Source: Asanoa ishikariensis
Lineage (GTDB): Bacteria; Actinomycetota; Actinomycetes; Mycobacteriales; Micromonosporaceae
Assembly: GCF_900107455.1 (NCBI RefSeq)
Contig: NZ_FNQB01000001.1
Span: 1-64,000 of the forward strand
Length of the DNA: 64,000 nt
Reading direction: 5' to 3'
In this document: positions 22,256-32,381 of the stretch, in pieces
Position numbering within the stretch: the first letter of the stretch is position 1
Layout: every line of letters starts with the position of its first letter
Translations under genes and position numbers: made by a program
Notes under the pieces: model-generated
The model's input: only the letters and a program-made list of their open reading frames with translations
What the model was told of the DNA's origin: nothing
Databases searched by the model: none

Positions 22256-23254
22256 TCAGTTGGACCTGTAGGTGAGCAGTTCGAAGTCCTTGACCTCGGC
22301 GGGCTCGGCCACCTCCGCCTTGACCTTCCAGTTCGGACCGAACAGGGTCAGCTTGCCGTTGGTACGCACCAGGATGTCGCCGTTGGGCTGGAACAGGATC
22401 GCCCTGATCTCGCCCCTGACCGGCACACCGACGTTTTCCCCTGTGCGGGTGTCGACGATCGCGTCCGCGATCAGATCGCGGGCAATGTCAGAGGAATCCT
22501 CGTCGTTCGTGCGCTGCCACACCGAGATCAGACGACCATTGGCCGAAATGCTGTACGTGTCGGAACTCCGCCGTCGCTGCGGGTTCAGCCGCCTGTCGTC
22601 GCTGCCGAACACCGGCACGACCCGAGCGTTACGCCCGTCCGGATCAGCCAGCACGAGCCGATAGCCATCCACGTACCCGACGTGCTTTCCGTCAGCCGTC
22701 CACAGAAACCCCTGCCCGAGGCTTTGACGCTCCCAAGGTGTGAAACGGCCCGTCGCGATCGTGAGGACACCGACCGTGCGCAGCCCGGGGCCGCGGTTCT
22801 TCGCGATCAGCAGTCGCTTCGAGTCCGGCGACCACGCCGGCTCGAACCCGGCGCGGTCGGCACCCCGAAACACCGTGCGACGGTTCCGGCCGTCCCGGTC
22901 GGCGACCACCACGTTCCCGGCCTCGATCGGGCTCCCGTCGATGAAGGCGATATGCGCACCATCCGGCGATACGTTCGCCGCATACGCGTCCTTCTCCAAC
23001 ACCGTCTTCACATCGGGCCCCGTGACCCGAACCAACCGCTCGTGTTCGAGGTAGTACAGGCGACCCGGGATGGCAGCGGCCGGCGACGACGCGGTCCGTG
23101 ACTGGGCCGCCGAAGTTGGGGCCGAGATGGACGGTGCTGAGGACACCGGTCGACTTCCGGCGGGCGTCGGGGTGGGCTCGCAGGCGGCGGTCAGTGCGAC
23201 CGCGGTGGCAAGGACGGTCCAGCGGGCAATACTCCGCGAAGAGATCGCGTTCAT
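22256..23254 (-). CDS. Beta-propeller lipoprotein, paralogue of the sigma-linked protein
   Basis: A 332-residue exported lipoprotein. ATG 23254 gives a lipoprotein signal (RWTVLATAVALTAACEPTP) with the lipobox Cys near residue 25; an upstream ATG would hide it. A Ser/Pro-rich linker is followed by a PD40/TolB-like propeller (NVSPDGAHIAFIDGS, PAWSPDSKRLLIAKN, FLWTADGKHVGYVDG, YSISANGRLISVWQ). It matches the neighbouring membrane propeller over its full length, for example VLEKDAYAANVSPDGA and RTVFRGADRAGFEPAWSPDS, so the two arose by tandem duplication on either side of the sigma gene. It probably acts on the outer face of the membrane; the ligand is unknown. Confidence 0.82.
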   Translation of the reverse strand: MNAISSRSIARWTVLATAVALTAACEPTPTPAGSRPVSSAPSISAPTSAAQSRTASSPAAAIPGRLYYLEHERLVRVTGPDVKTVLEKDAYAANVSPDGAHIAFIDGSPIEAGNVVVADRDGRNRRTVFRGADRAGFEPAWSPDSKRLLIAKNRGPGLRTVGVLTIATGRFTPWERQSLGQGFLWTADGKHVGYVDGYRLVLADPDGRNARVVPVFGSDDRRLNPQRRRSSDTYSISANGRLISVWQRTNDEDSSDIARDLIADAIVDTRTGENVGVPVRGEIRAILFQPNGDILVRTNGKLTLFGPNWKVKAEVAEPAEVKDFELLTYRSN

Positions 23255-23386
23255 GAGGGCACCGTTTCTGAGAAGAGAAAGGCGTCGCCGGCCGGGCGTC
23301 GTGCACATCGTGTGCACACACCAAGACGCGACCTCGTTCCCAGAAGGACGACGGGCCGTTCGGCTCGCTTTCGCTCAACCGAAAGG

Positions 23387-25579
23387 TCAGCCCGCGGCGG
23401 CGGCCTCCGGCTGGGCCGCGGCCGGGCTTTCCGGCTTGACCGAGCGCAGCAGCACCGTGGCCACGTCGACGACCTCGACGCCGTCGGTGGCACCAGACGC
23501 CTGCTTGGCCGTGACACCGTCGCTGATCATGGTGAAGCAGAACGGGCAGCCGACCGCGATCGTGTGTGCGCCGGTGGAGATGGCTTCCTCGACACGCTCG
23601 ATGTTGATCCGCTTGCCGATCCGCTCCTCCATCCACATGCGAGCGCCACCGGCGCCGCAGCAGAAGGACCGCTCGCTGTTGCGGGGCATCTCGGTCAGGT
23701 CAGCGCCGCCGGACGAGGCCTCCAGCACCTCGCGCGGCGGGGTAAAGACCCGGTTGTGCCGGCCCAGGTAGCAGGGGTCGTGGTACGTGACGCCGCCGTC
23801 GACGGGCTGCACGGGGGTCAGCTTTCCGGACGCGACCAGGTCGGCCAGGAGTTGGGTGTGGTGCACGACCTCGAAGCTTCCGCCCAGGGCGCCGTACTCG
23901 TTGCGCAAGGTGTTGAAGCAGTGCGGGCAGGACGCGACGATCTTCTTGACGCCCGCCTCGTTGAGCGTCTCGACGTTCTGCTGGGCCAGCATCTGGAAGA
24001 CGAACTCGTTGCCCATCCGCCGGGCCGGGTCGCCGGTGCAGGTCTCGCCCTCGCCCAGGATCGCGAAGTCGACGCCGGCCTCGTGCAGCAGCGTCGCGAC
24101 CGCCCGGGTGGTCTTCTTCGCCCGGTCCTCGAAGGCACCCGCGCAGCCGACCCAGAAGAGGTATTCGAAGTCGTCGCCCGCGCCGGCCCGCTTGACCTCG
24201 AAGTCCAGTCCCTTCGTCCAGTCCTCGCGGGTGTTCGGCGGCGCGCCCCAGGGGTTGCCCTTGTTCTCGAGGTTGCGCAGCATGACGCCGGCCTCGGACG
24301 GGAAGGACGACTCGATCAGCACCTGATAGCGGCGCATGTCGACGATGTGGTCCACGTGCTCGATGTCGACCGGGCACTGCTCGACGCACGCGCCGCAGGT
24401 GGTGCAGGACCAGAGCACGTCGGGGTCGATCACACCGCCGTCTGCCGCGCCGCCGATCAGGGGCCGGTTGGCCTCCGCCATCGCCAGCACGTCGACGCCG
24501 ACCAACTGCTCCGCGGCGGCCTTCTCCTCGCCGGTCAGGTCCTTGCCGCCACCGGCCAGAAGATAGGGCGCCTTCGCGTACGCGTGGTCGCGCAGCGAGA
24601 GGATCAGCAGCTTGGGCGAGAGCGGCTTGCCGGTGTTCCACGCCGGGCACTGCGACTGGCACCGACCGCACTCCGTGCAGGTGGAGAAGTCCAGCAGGCC
24701 CTTCCAGGTGAACTGCTCGACCTGGGCGACGCCGAACTGGTCCTTCTCAGGGTCGGCCTCCTCGAAGTCGAGGACCGCGCCGTTGGAGGTCATCGGCCGC
24801 AGCGCACCGAGGCCGGAACCGGCCGGCTTGGCCGGGTCGCGCTTGAAGAAGATGTTCGGGAAGGCCAGGAAGCGGTGCCAGGCGACGCCCATCGTCACGT
24901 TCAACGAGATCACGATCAGCCAGGTCATCGAGATGACGATCTTGATCGCGGCGACCACCGGAGCGCCGGACTCCCACGCCGGCAGCACCGAGCCCAGGCC
25001 GTGCGAGAGCGGCGCGGCCCAGGTGGGGAAGTCGAGATGATCGTTGGCGGCCTTGAAGCCGCGGATCAGGAACCCGCAGACCAGGACGCCGACGATGATC
25101 CACTCGACGAAGTAGCCCTGCCACATGGTCGAGCCGGTGAATCGGGACAGGCCACGCGCCTTGCCCGGCCGGTTCCGCAGCCGCACCGAGATCAGGTAGA
25201 AGATGCCGATGATGCCCAGGATGCCGAGGATCTCGGTGACGAAGCCGAACACCACCCAGTTCGACAGCCACGGAATGTGGCCTGTCGGCGAGGCCACCTC
25301 GAAGTAGGCCTCCAGCACGAGCAGGGAGAGCACGACGAAGGCGACCATCACGAACCAGTGCGCCGCACCGATCGCGGACCACTTCAACATCCGGGTGTGG
25401 CCGGCGGTCTCCTTGAGCATGACCTTGGTCCGGGCGCCCCAGGAGCCGAGCCTGGCCGGGTCTGGCTGGCCGAGCCGAACGACGGCCAACATCCGCGTGA
25501 CAGCGCGGACCGCGAGCGCGACCGCGACGAGCGTGATGAGACCAGCGATGGTCGTACAGATGATCTCGACGACGCCCAT
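23387..25579 (-). CDS. Membrane-bound (Fe-S) heterodisulfide reductase-like oxidoreductase
   Basis: A 730-residue protein related to the mycobacterial Fe-S reductase Rv0338c. The first 270 residues have about six membrane helices (WFVMVAFVVLSLLVLEAYF, ILGILGIIGIFYLISV, IIVGVLVCGFLIRG), resembling a quinone-interacting cytochrome-like domain. Then two 4Fe-4S motifs, CTECGRCQSQCP and CTTCGACVEQCP, are followed by two CCG domains (SCPHCFNTL; HDPCYLGRH; FCCGAGGARMW; GCPFCFTM) as in HdrB/GlpC-type subunits. It probably moves electrons between a soluble donor and the quinone pool. The C-terminal 20 residues are Pro/Ala-rich. It is a single gene, with crgA immediately upstream on the same strand. 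Confidence 0.9.
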   Translation of the reverse strand: MGVVEIICTTIAGLITLVAVALAVRAVTRMLAVVRLGQPDPARLGSWGARTKVMLKETAGHTRMLKWSAIGAAHWFVMVAFVVLSLLVLEAYFEVASPTGHIPWLSNWVVFGFVTEILGILGIIGIFYLISVRLRNRPGKARGLSRFTGSTMWQGYFVEWIIVGVLVCGFLIRGFKAANDHLDFPTWAAPLSHGLGSVLPAWESGAPVVAAIKIVISMTWLIVISLNVTMGVAWHRFLAFPNIFFKRDPAKPAGSGLGALRPMTSNGAVLDFEEADPEKDQFGVAQVEQFTWKGLLDFSTCTECGRCQSQCPAWNTGKPLSPKLLILSLRDHAYAKAPYLLAGGGKDLTGEEKAAAEQLVGVDVLAMAEANRPLIGGAADGGVIDPDVLWSCTTCGACVEQCPVDIEHVDHIVDMRRYQVLIESSFPSEAGVMLRNLENKGNPWGAPPNTREDWTKGLDFEVKRAGAGDDFEYLFWVGCAGAFEDRAKKTTRAVATLLHEAGVDFAILGEGETCTGDPARRMGNEFVFQMLAQQNVETLNEAGVKKIVASCPHCFNTLRNEYGALGGSFEVVHHTQLLADLVASGKLTPVQPVDGGVTYHDPCYLGRHNRVFTPPREVLEASSGGADLTEMPRNSERSFCCGAGGARMWMEERIGKRINIERVEEAISTGAHTIAVGCPFCFTMISDGVTAKQASGATDGVEVVDVATVLLRSVKPESPAAAQPEAAAAG

Positions 25580-25695
25580 ACGCGCAGCCTCCGTTGGCCT
25601 AGGTGTGGCTGAGGACCAGGCTACGGCACTAGTTACTTGTCAGTAACGTGAGGTGTGCCGCACCTGGTCTTCAGATCACCTTAGTAAATCGGAGA

Positions 25696-25959
25696 TCAGC
25701 GCCAGCGGCTGAACACCGCGAGCGAGGCGACCATCGCACCGAACCCGATCGCCAGGTTCCAGTAGCTCCACGACGCCACGGGGTAGTCGGTGTCAGAGAG
25801 GTAGTAGACCACCAGCCAGGCGATGCCGAACGCGATCAGTGCGACGCCGGTCACCGGGAGCCACCGCGGGCTGGGCTTGCGGCTCGCCGCGACCGACGAC
25901 GGGCGTACGTCGGTCGGAGGGGTGTAGACCTTCTTCTTGCGAACCTGCGACTTGGGCAC
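25696..25959 (-). CDS. crgA: Cell division protein CrgA
   Basis: An 87-residue small membrane protein that helps recruit divisome components, such as FtsZ partners and penicillin-binding proteins, in actinobacteria. It has a basic N terminus (MPKSQVRKKKVYTPP), a first helix WLPVTGVALIAFGIAWLVVYYL, a short outer loop SDTDYPVASWSYWN, and a second helix AIGFGAMVASLAVFSRW: exactly the CrgA layout and length. The start is GTG 25957-25959 with AGGAGA about 8 nt upstream. Its position beside the DUF881, sortase, pabA and pkn cluster matches the known actinobacterial order (Rv0011c in M. tuberculosis). Confidence 0.95.
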   Translation of the reverse strand: MPKSQVRKKKVYTPPTDVRPSSVAASRKPSPRWLPVTGVALIAFGIAWLVVYYLSDTDYPVASWSYWNLAIGFGAMVASLAVFSRWR

Positions 25960-26137
25960 GACGCTCTCTCCTGGTTGTGGTCCTCGCTCGGGCCTGTCAA
26001 CCGGCGACGGTCCATGGCCAATAATGTTCGCCAGCTAGCGTAATCAACGCGGCGCGTCGCGGCCATGCACGGGCGGCACCGGGTTATGGGAATAATCCCG
26101 GCAACCGGATCGATCAGCGTGTACGGAGGAGGAACCG

Positions 26138-26917
26138 GTGCGGAACTCGTCTGTCTGGCGGGCAGGTCTGCGCCGGGTGGCGCGGGTCCGGAAACCCCGC
26201 AACGTCTGGTCGGCCCTGGTGCCGCTGATCGCGCTGGCCGCCGGGCTGCTTTTCACCACGACAGCCCGCACCGCCGACGGTACCGCGCTGCGCGAGGATC
26301 GCCGCCCCCGGCTGGCCCAGGTGGTCAACGAGGAGCGCGACCGGGTCACCGCCAGCCAGCAGCAGGCTCGCGAGCTCGCCGAGGCGGTCAAGACCCAGAC
26401 CGACTCCCTGGCCCGCACCGACGGGCCGATCCGGGCGGAGAGCCAGCGGGCCCAGGGCATGGAACCTGCCGCCGGGTTCACCGCTGTGCACGGCCCCGGG
26501 CTGACGGTCCAGCTCGACGACGCGCCCCAGCGGGCGGGCGACCGGCCGAACGGGGTCCGCCCCGACGATCTGGTGGTCCACCAGGGCGACGTGCAGGCCG
26601 CCGTCAACGCGCTCTGGGCCGGCGGTGCCGAGGCCATGTCGATCATGGGGGTCCGGGTTTTGTCAACCAGCGCGGTACGCTGCGTCGGCAACACCTTGCT
26701 CCTGCACGGACGTGTCTACTCACCACCGTTCGTGATCACGGCGATCGGTGATCCCAGCGCGATGCGACAGGCATTGGGAGAATCCGACGGCGTACGTCTC
26801 TTCAAAGACGCTGTGGACCACTTCCAGCTGGGCTATCAAGAGACGGTGGAGAAGGACGTGACGATACCCGCGTTCGAGGGGTCTAGCGCCCTCCGATCAG
26901 CGAAGGTGACTTCATGA
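26138..26917 (+). CDS. DUF881 membrane-anchored extracellular protein
   Basis: A 259-residue protein with one N-terminal signal anchor ([20 protein letters not shown], residues 28-48), a coiled-coil segment ([20 protein letters not shown]) and the DUF881 domain. Family marks are [32 protein letters not shown] and [14 protein letters not shown]. The start is GTG 26138 with GGAGG just upstream. DUF881 genes are regularly found near crgA and division loci in actinobacteria (cf. Rv0012); their biochemical role is not established. It lies 13 bp before the sortase gene, so it probably forms the first gene of a four-gene operon ending in pabA. Confidence 0.88.
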   Translation: MRNSSVWRAGLRRVARVRKPRNVWSALVPLIALAAGLLFTTTARTADGTALREDRRPRLAQVVNEERDRVTASQQQARELAEAVKTQTDSLARTDGPIRAESQRAQGMEPAAGFTAVHGPGLTVQLDDAPQRAGDRPNGVRPDDLVVHQGDVQAAVNALWAGGAEAMSIMGVRVLSTSAVRCVGNTLLLHGRVYSPPFVITAIGDPSAMRQALGESDGVRLFKDAVDHFQLGYQETVEKDVTIPAFEGSSALRSAKVTS

Positions 26918-26930
26918 GGCTTTTGCCGTC

Positions 26931-28214
26931 ATGACGGGCGATCAGAACGGCCGTCACCGTGCGCCTGACACCAACGACGCCACCGCGGTCATCCCCCGCA
27001 TCACTGAGCGGCCCAAGGACGCTCCGGTGCGCCCGGCACCGACCGCGCGGCCGCACCCCCGCCCGCTCGACTTCCCGGCCGACGCCCGCAATCCGGTGCG
27101 GGATGTCCCGGTAACCCCCGGCCCGACGCTGCGCCCGCCGGCACCCGAGCCCGGCCCGGACGTGACCGCGGTCATTCCCAAGGTCATGCCGCCGGCAGCG
27201 ACGCGGGTCACAGCCCCTGACGCGACGGCGGTCATCCCAAAGGTCACGGTGTCGCCGGCGCCCGCGCGGGTCGTCGCGCCCGACGCGACCGCGGTGATCC
27301 CCAAGGTGGTCGACGAGACGGCCGTCATACCCAAGGTGCCGAGCCCGAAGACGCCGGCCACCCAGTCGCCCGACATGACCACCGTGATGGGCGCGGTGCC
27401 GCCGGCCCCGGCCAAGCCGGACCCGGCCGACCTGCCCGCGCCGGTGGCGCCGCGCCGGGGCGAGCGCGTGGTGCGCCTGCGGGCGGAGAACGTCGGCGAC
27501 GACTACAAGAGCGTCTACTCCGAGCTGACCCGGCCGACCGTGTGGTCGCGAATCCGGTCCGGCATCCGGGTCGGCGGCGAGCTGATGATCACCTTCGGCC
27601 TGGTGGTGCTGCTCTTCGCGGCGTACGAGGTCTGGGGTGTCGGAGTCGTCCAGGGCGGCAAGCAGGACTCCCTGGCCAACGCGCTCGAGCAGCAGTGGGC
27701 CAACGAGCCGGGCGACGACCCCACGGTCGGCCCGACCGCCGGCACCGGCGGCCTCGGCTCCAAGATCCACGGCATTGCGAAGCTATACATTCCGGCCCTC
27801 GCCCAGGAGTGGGTGGTGGTCGACGGGGTAACCCAGGCCGACATCCGCTACGCGCCGGGCCACTACCCGGACACCGCGCTGCCGGGCCAGATCGGCAACT
27901 TCTCCGTCGCCGGACACCGCAACCGGGCCACCTTCTGGCGGCTCGACGAGCTCAACAACGGCGACTCGATCGTGGTCGAGGACAAGGAGAACTGGTACGT
28001 CTACCACGTGGTGAAGACCCGGATCGTCAAGCCGACCCAGGTCGAGGTGGTCGCGCCGGTGCCGATGCTGCCAGGCTCGAAGCCGACGAAGGCGATGGTC
28101 ACGCTGACCACCTGCAACCCGAAGTTCGACAACTACCAGCGCCTGATCGTGCACGGCGAGCTGGTGCGCAGCCAGCCGAAGTCGCAGGGCGACCCGGCCG
28201 AGCTGAAGGGCTGA
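26931..28214 (+). CDS. Class E sortase with long Thr-motif cytosolic tail
   Basis: A 427-residue membrane transpeptidase that anchors proteins to the cell wall. The C-terminal half is a sortase E domain: [13 protein letters not shown] (catalytic His), [12 protein letters not shown] (TLTTC, catalytic Cys) and [10 protein letters not shown] with the family Arg. A membrane helix lies near residues 218-238 ([19 protein letters not shown]). The first 200 residues are cytosolic, Pro-rich and contain the motif [D/E]-x-T-A-V-I-P-[K/R]-[V/I] or a close form at Thr 18, 79, 99, 120 and 130, with a sixth variant at 150. This pattern resembles repeated phosphoacceptor sites, and the pknA/pknB genes are nearby. 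In this lineage, sortases typically recognise LAxTG-like signals. Confidence 0.9.
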   Translation: MTGDQNGRHRAPDTNDATAVIPRITERPKDAPVRPAPTARPHPRPLDFPADARNPVRDVPVTPGPTLRPPAPEPGPDVTAVIPKVMPPAATRVTAPDATAVIPKVTVSPAPARVVAPDATAVIPKVVDETAVIPKVPSPKTPATQSPDMTTVMGAVPPAPAKPDPADLPAPVAPRRGERVVRLRAENVGDDYKSVYSELTRPTVWSRIRSGIRVGGELMITFGLVVLLFAAYEVWGVGVVQGGKQDSLANALEQQWANEPGDDPTVGPTAGTGGLGSKIHGIAKLYIPALAQEWVVVDGVTQADIRYAPGHYPDTALPGQIGNFSVAGHRNRATFWRLDELNNGDSIVVEDKENWYVYHVVKTRIVKPTQVEVVAPVPMLPGSKPTKAMVTLTTCNPKFDNYQRLIVHGELVRSQPKSQGDPAELKG

Positions 28215-28217
28215 ACG

Positions 28218-28511
28218 ATGTACGCGTGGATCTGGCGCAAGCTGCCGTTCGACGGCGTCTTCGGCAAGCTGCTGACCTCGCTCGTACTGATCACGGGCAT
28301 ACTCGCGCTGTTCTGGTTCGTCGTGTTCCCGTGGGCCGAGCCACTATTGCCGTTCGACGACGTGCAGGTGACCCAGGAGGGCGGCGTGCCGGGCGCACCG
28401 GGCGCCGGCGACCCGGGCCTGATCGGCCAGTCACCCGACCCGCGCGAGTCCGGCCTCGACGACCACGACATCCCGTACTCGACCGCGACCGACAACCCGC
28501 TTCCGAGGTAA
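28218..28511 (+). CDS. Small conserved membrane protein of the sortase operon
   Basis: A 97-residue protein that starts with a basic, aromatic N terminus (MYAWIWRKLPFDGVFGKLL), one membrane helix (SLVLITGILALFWFVVFPW, residues 20-39), and an acidic, Pro/Gly-rich tail (VPGAPGAGDPGLIGQSPDP), presumably outside the cell. It starts 3 bp after the sortase stop and ends 4 bp before pabA, so it is certainly in the operon. I cannot assign a family. The location suggests a membrane accessory to the sortase or division machinery; this is inference. Confidence 0.75.
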   Translation: MYAWIWRKLPFDGVFGKLLTSLVLITGILALFWFVVFPWAEPLLPFDDVQVTQEGGVPGAPGAGDPGLIGQSPDPRESGLDDHDIPYSTATDNPLPR

Positions 28512-28515
28512 CGCC

Positions 28516-29166
28516 ATGCGCGTGCTGGTGATCGACAACTACGACTCGTTCGTCTTCAACCTGGTGCAATATCTGGGCCAGCTCGGAGTCGAGTGTGACG
28601 TGCGCCGCAACGACGAGCTCGACGTGGCCGATGTCGGCCGCTCCGGCGCCGCCGGCGTGCTGCTCTCACCCGGTCCGGGCACGCCCGAGCGCGCCGGGAT
28701 CTGCATCGACGTGATCAAGGAGTACGCGGGCGAGCTGCCGATCTTCGGCGTCTGCCTCGGCCACCAGGCGATCGGCGCCGCGTTCGGTGCGACCGTGACC
28801 CGGGCACCGGAGCTGCTGCACGGCAAGACCTCGCTGGTGCACCACGGCGGTGTCGGAGTGCTCGGTGGGCTGCCTGACCCGTTCACCGCCACCCGCTACC
28901 ACTCGCTCGCGGTGCTGCCGGAGACGCTGCCCGACGAGCTCGAGGTGACCGGCACCACCGAGTCCGGGGTGGTGATGGCCATGCGCCACCGCACGCTGCC
29001 GATCGAAGGTGTCCAGTTCCACCCCGAGTCGGTGCTGACCGAGGGCGGCCACCTGATGCTCGCCAACTGGCTGGCGGCGTGCGGCCACCCTGAGGCGCTG
29101 GAGCGGGCACCGGAGCTGTCGGCCGAGGTCGACGCCCGCCGTCGGGCCGCGTTCGCCGCCGCCTGA
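28516..29166 (+). CDS. pabA: Glutamine amidotransferase component of aminodeoxychorismate/anthranilate synthase
   Basis: A 216-residue class I glutamine amidotransferase supplying ammonia for p-aminobenzoate or anthranilate synthesis. The motifs are complete: MRVLVIDNYDSFVFNLVQYL, LLSPGPGTPERAG, FGVCLGHQAIG with the catalytic Cys near residue 78, and VQFHPESVL with the catalytic His/Glu. The family cannot separate pabA from trpG by sequence, and one copy may serve both pathways. The conserved location next to pknB matches M. tuberculosis Rv0013 (trpG/pabA), so the folate/tryptophan role is likely. No pabB or trpE is in the window. Confidence 0.92.
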   Translation: MRVLVIDNYDSFVFNLVQYLGQLGVECDVRRNDELDVADVGRSGAAGVLLSPGPGTPERAGICIDVIKEYAGELPIFGVCLGHQAIGAAFGATVTRAPELLHGKTSLVHHGGVGVLGGLPDPFTATRYHSLAVLPETLPDELEVTGTTESGVVMAMRHRTLPIEGVQFHPESVLTEGGHLMLANWLAACGHPEALERAPELSAEVDARRRAAFAAA

Positions 29167-29186
29167 CCGGCGGCGGCGCGTGCCGC

Positions 29187-31000
29187 TCAGTTCCTGTGCG
29201 CCCGGTCTTCGCCGATGATCGGGTTGCCGCCGCCGATGCCCGGCAGGATGTCGCCGATGCCACCGTTGTTGCCGCCCGGGGGGTTCGAGGTCGGGTCGCC
29301 CGACGGCTCGTTGTCGGGCTCCTCGAACACCGTCACGGTGATGGTCACCGTGTCGTTGAGCTTGGCTTCCTGATCGGCGTTGGGGTCCTGGTCGATCACC
29401 TTGTCGGCCAGGTTCTCATTTTGAACCTGCTGGCCTTCCTCGACGTCGACCTTGAAGCCGGCCTGGCCCAGCAGGGCCTCGGCGACCTCTCGGGACTTGC
29501 CGACCACGTTCGGCACCTTCTTGAGCTGACCGTTGGAGATCTCGACCTTGATCTTGGTGCCGGGCTTGACCGAGGTGCCGGCCTTGTCGACGCGGAGGAC
29601 GGTGTTCTCCGGCTGCGAGCTGTTCACCTCGTCGAAGTCGGCCACGAGTTTGCGGCTCTCGAACTCGCGCTCGACGTCGGCCTTGGTCTGGCCCTTGAGG
29701 TTCGGCACCTCCACCGTGCCGGGACCGGCGCAGACGGTCAGCGTGACCCTGCTGTCCTTCGCCGCCTTCGCGCCGGCGGCCGGGTTCTGCTCGATGACGG
29801 TGTTCTCGCGGCACTCGGGGTCTTCCCGCGGCGTGGTCTGCACGTCGAAGCCGGCAGTGGTGAGCGTCTGTTGGGCCGTGGCGACCGGCTGGCCCAGCAC
29901 CGAGACCACCTCGATCTTCTCGCCCCGGGCATTTTGCACCAGCAGGCCGGCCACCAGCGCGATCACGGCGAGCACGCCGAGCACGCTCAGCACGGCCAGC
30001 ACCCAGTTGGAGCGCTTGCGTCGGTGCGCGTCGCCGACCGCGGCGGCCGGGATCGTGCGCGTCGCCGCGCCCTGCGGCCCGCGGACCACGGCCGTGGCGG
30101 CGTTGGCCCCGCCCATCGCCATGGTTTCCTGGTCACGCATCACCGGGGTGGCCATGACCGGCCGCCCGGTGGCCGCGCGCAGGACGTCGGCACGCATCTC
30201 GCCGGCACTCTGGTAGCGGTTGAGCGGGTTCTTCGACAGCGCCTTGAGCACGATCGCGTCGATCGGCGGCGTCACGTCGCGGTTGATCTCGCTCGGCGCC
30301 CGGGGGTCTTCCCGCACATGCTGGTAGGCCACGCTGACCGGGCTGTCACCGACGAACGGCGGGTGCCCGCAGAGGAGCTCGAAGAGCACGCAGCCGCCGG
30401 CGTAGACGTCGGAACGGGCGTCGACCGGCTCACCGCGAGCCTGCTCGGGCGACAGATACTGCGCCGTCCCGATCACCGCGCTGGTCTGCGTCATCGTGGT
30501 CGCGCCGCTGGCCAAGGCCCGGGCGATGCCGAAGTCCATGACCTTGACCTGGCCGTTCTGCGTGAGCATCACGTTGCCGGGCTTGATGTCGCGGTGGATG
30601 ATGCCGTGCCGGTGGCTGAACTCCAGCGCGGCGCAGATGTCGGCGGTGATCTCCAGAGCCCGGCGCGGCTGCAACCGGCCCTCGGCGGCCAGCACCTCCT
30701 TGAGGGTGCGGCCGTTGACGAACTCCATGACGATGAACGGCAGGGTCTCGCCCGTGGGGGCGATCTCCTCACCGGTGTCGTAGACGGCGACGATGGCCGG
30801 GTGGTTGAGCGAGGCGGCGTTCTGTGCCTCACGCCGGAACCGCATCTGGAACGTCGCGTCGCGGGCGAGGTCGGTGCGGAGCATCTTGATCGCGACGTCC
30901 CGGCCGAGCCGGAGGTCACGGCCACGGTGCACCTCGGCCATGCCGCCGTATCCGAGCAGCTCGCCGACCTGATACCTGCCACCCAGCAGGCGGGCCTGCG

Positions 31001-31004
<4 letters not shown>
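29187..31004 (-). CDS. pknB: Ser/Thr protein kinase PknB with PASTA repeats
   Basis: A 605-residue receptor kinase controlling growth and septation. The kinase domain (residues 1-275) has YQVGELLGYGGMAEVHRGRD, VAIKMLRTD (catalytic Lys), IIHRDIKPGNVM (HRD), VMDFGIARAL (DFG) and ATTMTQTSAVIGTAQYLSPEQ, with the activation-loop Thr pair. A membrane helix lies at about 335-357. Three recognisable PASTA repeats follow (VVSVLGQPVATAQQTL, VEVPNLKGQTKADVEREF, KKVPNVVGKSREVAEALL), fewer than the four in M. tuberculosis PknB. The tail is Gly/Pro-rich. The ATG overlaps the pknA stop (ATGA). It is the last gene of the fhaA-to-pknB operon. Confidence 0.96.
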
Positions 31005-32380
<1,376 letters not shown>

Positions 32381-32381
32381 C

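Noticed and set aside
23070-25612. Long plus-strand frame opposite the Fe-S reductase
   Set aside because: Antisense shadow; the minus strand shows two intact 4Fe-4S motifs and CCG domains.
26883-27770. Minus-strand frame opposite the sortase tail
   Set aside because: Shadow of the repeated Thr-motif coding region; Gly/Arg/His-rich without recognisable domain.
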